A stretch of DNA of 64,000 nt. Origin: Sphingobacterium alkalisoli. Its GTDB lineage: Bacteria > Bacteroidota > Bacteroidia > Sphingobacteriales > Sphingobacteriaceae. Within the stretch, counting starts at the first letter, position 1; each line of letters opens with the position of its first letter. The position numbers and the translations under genes are program-made. The stretch lies in assembly GCF_005049105.1 (NCBI RefSeq), contig NZ_SUKA01000002.1, forward strand, positions 62,001-126,000. Reading direction: 5' to 3'. Below are positions 62,074 through 64,000 of this stretch, piece after piece. Under the pieces are notes generated by a model. The model did no database searches. It saw nothing but the letters and a program-made list of their open reading frames with translations, and was not told the DNA's origin.

Positions 62074-63450
62074 CTATCGACGTCCTCTTCCGTTGCTTCT
62101 TTCATTGCTATTGCTGCGATTGGAAGATGTGGTCTGGCGGCTCACCGTTGAGCTTTTTTGCACGCGAGTAGGAGACGGACGCGATTCACGCACACTCGCC
62201 TGTTGTACTCTTTGCGGAGTATTTTGGTTGGTGCGAGGTTGACTCCGTTGCTCTCTCTGTTGTGGCTGACGCTGAACCGGAGGTGTAGCTTGCTGCCTAT
62301 TGTTCCGCTCCGCGGATGACCGATTCTGCTCCCTAACCTCCCGTTGAGGAGTAGTTGTAGCTTTTTCCGATCTGCTAGCTCGTTGTTGATTTTGAACGGG
62401 AGCATTCCGGTTTGTATTTGTGCCAACACGATTTGACTGTTCCGTTCGTGGTGCAGACTGATTTGCTGTGTTGCTGGATCTGCGGCTGTTTCCGTTTGTA
62501 ATTGTTGCATTCCCATTTCGGTCTATCCTCATTTCCCGTGTGTTATTTGTCCTCGATTCGTTAGTGCGACCCGTGGTTGCATCTTGACGATTCGGTGTCC
62601 TACTACTTTCCACTCGTCCAGCAGTATTATTGCGACCATTCGTGCGAGAAGTGTTTGCTTCCGGACGACGGCTATTATCTCCGGAAACTGTATTGCTACG
62701 CGACGAAGAGCGTGTGCTTCTGCTGTTGTCACGATCAGGTCTGTAGATAGAGACCGAACGACTGTCGGTACGTGAAGCTCCCGGGCGATCTGAATGCCGT
62801 ACGCTCCGCACAGCAACGCGACGACCAAGTCTACGCTCTAAGTCCCTACGTGAAGGGCCACCATAGTAGTGATGATTGTTGACAACGTAGGTGTTGTGTA
62901 TGATCGTTGTGCGGTTAAAGAAGTTAGATCTTCCTGGATAACAATATCTGTACATATCTCTCGCAAAAATATGACGGGTAGGTGCGAATATCCATAAATT
63001 TACAGGTAAACCGATCGACACGCTTACATTGATACGTGGCGCCATCGGAGCCCATCCATAATAACCGTCTCCCGAACGCCAATCTACCCAAGCTGGTCCC
63101 CATTCGTATCCGGGTATCCAGCCCCACCCTCTGTAATTGGTGTAGACCCACCTGCCATAATGGAAAGGAGCCCATCCCCATGGATAGTTTGATACCCACG
63201 TGTTACCATACTCGGTCATCGTCCAATATCCATTGGAACTATAAGGACGGAAATCTGAGCCGGCATCGGGAAACCAAATGTCTCCATACGATGGGTCGTT
63301 TTCCCAATATCCATAAGGTGATAGTTCATTGTAAAATACGTCTAAAGACATTGCTCCATATCCTTGCGCCTTAATCTTGTTAACGGAGAAGGTGCCTATT
63401 ATTAGGAAGACGATTACGAGAATCCGCTGTATTGTTATCCGAGTGTCCAT
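62074..63450 (-). CDS. Secreted DUF6600-type protein with a long Arg/Asn/Ser-rich tail
   Basis: 458 aa. Signal peptide (RILVIVFLIIGTFSVNKIKAQ). An aromatic, Gly/Trp/Tyr/Pro-rich N-terminal domain (about 32-190) contains YNELSPYGYWENDPSYGDIWFPD, YGNTWVSNYPWGWAPFHYGRWVYTNYRGWGWIPGYEWGPAWVDWR and GYYGWAPMAPR. It is followed by a short RRDLERRLGRR stretch, then about 260 residues of low-complexity Arg/Asn/Ser/Thr/Gln sequence that is very likely disordered. The N-terminal part resembles DUF6600 proteins found near FecR-type regulators. Function unknown; the basic tail might bind anionic surface polymers or nucleic acid. Confidence 0.78.
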   Translation of the reverse strand: MDTRITIQRILVIVFLIIGTFSVNKIKAQGYGAMSLDVFYNELSPYGYWENDPSYGDIWFPDAGSDFRPYSSNGYWTMTEYGNTWVSNYPWGWAPFHYGRWVYTNYRGWGWIPGYEWGPAWVDWRSGDGYYGWAPMAPRINVSVSIGLPVNLWIFAPTRHIFARDMYRYCYPGRSNFFNRTTIIHNTYVVNNHHYYGGPSRRDLERRLGRRVAVRSVRHSDRPGASRTDSRSVSIYRPDRDNSRSTRSSSRSNTVSGDNSRRPEANTSRTNGRNNTAGRVESSRTPNRQDATTGRTNESRTNNTREMRIDRNGNATITNGNSRRSSNTANQSAPRTEQSNRVGTNTNRNAPVQNQQRASRSEKATTTPQREVREQNRSSAERNNRQQATPPVQRQPQQREQRSQPRTNQNTPQRVQQASVRESRPSPTRVQKSSTVSRQTTSSNRSNSNERSNGRGRR

Positions 63451-63620
63451 AATATCCTTTTATTTGAAATAAATAATCTCTGTTTTCTTAATATGACCAC
63501 AAAATAAGAGAGAAGGTTTAATGCGCTTTTTTTGTACAATCATAAAACATTTTACCTTTAATTGATATTCTTAAGTTGTTTAATCATTTAAATGCCTTCA
63601 TTAAGAACATAAAAAGTTTG

Positions 63621-63628
63621 TACATTTG
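63621..63628 (+). promoter_or_regulatory. Promoter -7 element of the MlaE permease gene
   Basis: TACATTTG, matching TAnnTTTG, 51 nt before the ATG at 63679. Upstream TTG spacing is poor. Confidence 0.45.
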
Positions 63629-63678
63629 CCCAACTTTGTGTGATTATATTTAGTTAAAATACTAACTTCAGAAAATTA

Positions 63679-64000
63679 ATGGGAAGGAAAATAGAAAGTC
63701 TACTTATTGAATTCGCGAGAATACATCGTTTTTTTATTCGATTTTTACGTGAATTGGTTACTCCTCCCTTTGAATTTAAAGAGATCATAAGGCAATGTTA
63801 TGAAATTGGTTGGAAGTCGTTTCCACTGATCAGTTTGACTGGATTTATCGTTGGTTTCGTATTTACTAAACAATCACGTCCTTCCTTGGAAGAGTTTGGG
63901 GCGACCTCGTGGTTGCCTTCTTTGATTTCAATTGCTATTGTAAGAGCGCTGGCTCCTTTAGTGACGGCGTTGATTGCTTCTGGAAAGGTCGGCTCTCAAA
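63679..64000 (+). CDS. mlaE: MlaE-family ABC transporter permease (N-terminal part)
   Basis: Truncated by the right window edge: 107 codons read from the ATG at 63679. The sequence (IHRFFIRFLRELVTPPFEFKEIIRQCYEIGWKSFPLISLTGFIVGFVFTKQSRPSLEEFGATSWLPSLISIAIVRALAPLVTALIASGKVGSQ) is the MlaE/TTG2B opening: an amphipathic N-terminal helix, first spans, and the LAPLVTAL/ASGKVGSQ motif. MlaE is the permease of the ABC system handling phospholipid transport between inner and outer membranes. The ATPase (mlaF) and MCE-domain partner would be expected downstream, outside the window. Confidence 0.92.
   Translation, partial: MGRKIESLLIEFARIHRFFIRFLRELVTPPFEFKEIIRQCYEIGWKSFPLISLTGFIVGFVFTKQSRPSLEEFGATSWLPSLISIAIVRALAPLVTALIASGKVGSQ

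Noticed and set aside
62142-62516. Open frames in other frames of the Arg/Asn-rich tail
   Set aside because: Low-complexity DNA gives long open frames by chance in several frames; only the frame with a signal peptide is credible.
1-64000. CRISPR arrays, insertion sequences, integrases, prophage genes, toxin-antitoxin pairs
   Set aside because: No direct repeat array, transposase or recombinase motif, att-like site or TA pair was recognised.

Overview
The window looks like core chromosome of a Bacteroidota bacterium, most likely Sphingobacteriaceae (Sphingobacterium/Pedobacter-like). The DNA is AT-rich. Promoter-like sites of the Bacteroidota form TAnnTTTG, some with an upstream TTG or TTTG, precede many genes, and Shine-Dalgarno sequences are nearly absent. 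Several genes are typical of the phylum: the lipoprotein TamA variant TamL, a DUF4292 lipoprotein, PepSY-like secreted proteins, a fused aspartokinase/homoserine dehydrogenase, and the rplM-rpsI-rpsB-tsf cluster. I see no insertion sequence, prophage, CRISPR array, integrase or rRNA operon. Gene content is housekeeping plus cell envelope.

Layout. 1-3.6 kb (minus): start of an aldehyde dehydrogenase, ribBA, an LptF/G permease and a START-like protein. 3.8-4.9 kb (plus): tRNA-Met and an outer-membrane barrel. 5-8.7 kb (minus): str operon rpsL-rpsG-fusA-rpsJ. 8.8-15.7 kb: rnr, a Fur-family regulator, a transaldolase-like aldolase, an MFS exporter, an aspartyl protease and mdh. 15.7-23.3 kb (minus): tamB-tamL. 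23.6-26.6 kb (plus): an OmpR-type response regulator, a histidine kinase and two small secreted PepSY-like proteins. 26.7-30.2 kb (minus): alkylation repair pair (AraC-methyltransferase fusion plus AlkB), an SDR oxidoreductase and an AI-2E family transporter. 30.3-33.1 kb (minus): rplM-rpsI-rpsB-terminator-tsf. 33.3-39.1 kb (plus): TPR protein, DUF4292 lipoprotein, EnvC-like protein, tatA and a LysM lytic transglycosylase. 39.1-40.3 kb (minus): phosphoribosyltransferase and an NlpC/P60 hydrolase. 40.5-45.8 kb (plus): the threonine operon, with a leader peptide and attenuator. 45.9-64 kb: rRNA methyltransferase, EamA transporter, second NlpC/P60 lipoprotein, nucleoside permease, bifunctional nuclease, etfBA, cysteine desulfurase, lnt, rsmI, serS, pncB, a DUF6600-type protein and the start of an MlaE permease.

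How the parts connect. Outer-membrane and wall biogenesis dominates: LptF/G, TamL/TamB, EnvC, MltD-like, two NlpC/P60 hydrolases, Lnt, MlaE and NlpE-like. Translation is the second theme: two ribosomal protein clusters, EF-G, EF-Ts, SerS, two RNA methyltransferases and RNase R. The threonine operon is the clearest regulatory unit, because an Ile/Thr-rich leader ORF, an antiterminator and a terminator can all be read directly.

No wholly new multi-gene system is evident. The most interesting signals are regulatory: the compact thr attenuator; a set of genes whose only promoter-like site lies 3-6 nt before the ATG (possible leaderless mRNAs); strong Shine-Dalgarno sites confined to three internal ribosomal-protein cistrons; an orphan terminator-like hairpin upstream of the serS promoter; and a hairpin inside the str operon. 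All coordinates and residue numbers were read by eye, and family names come from motif recognition without database searches.
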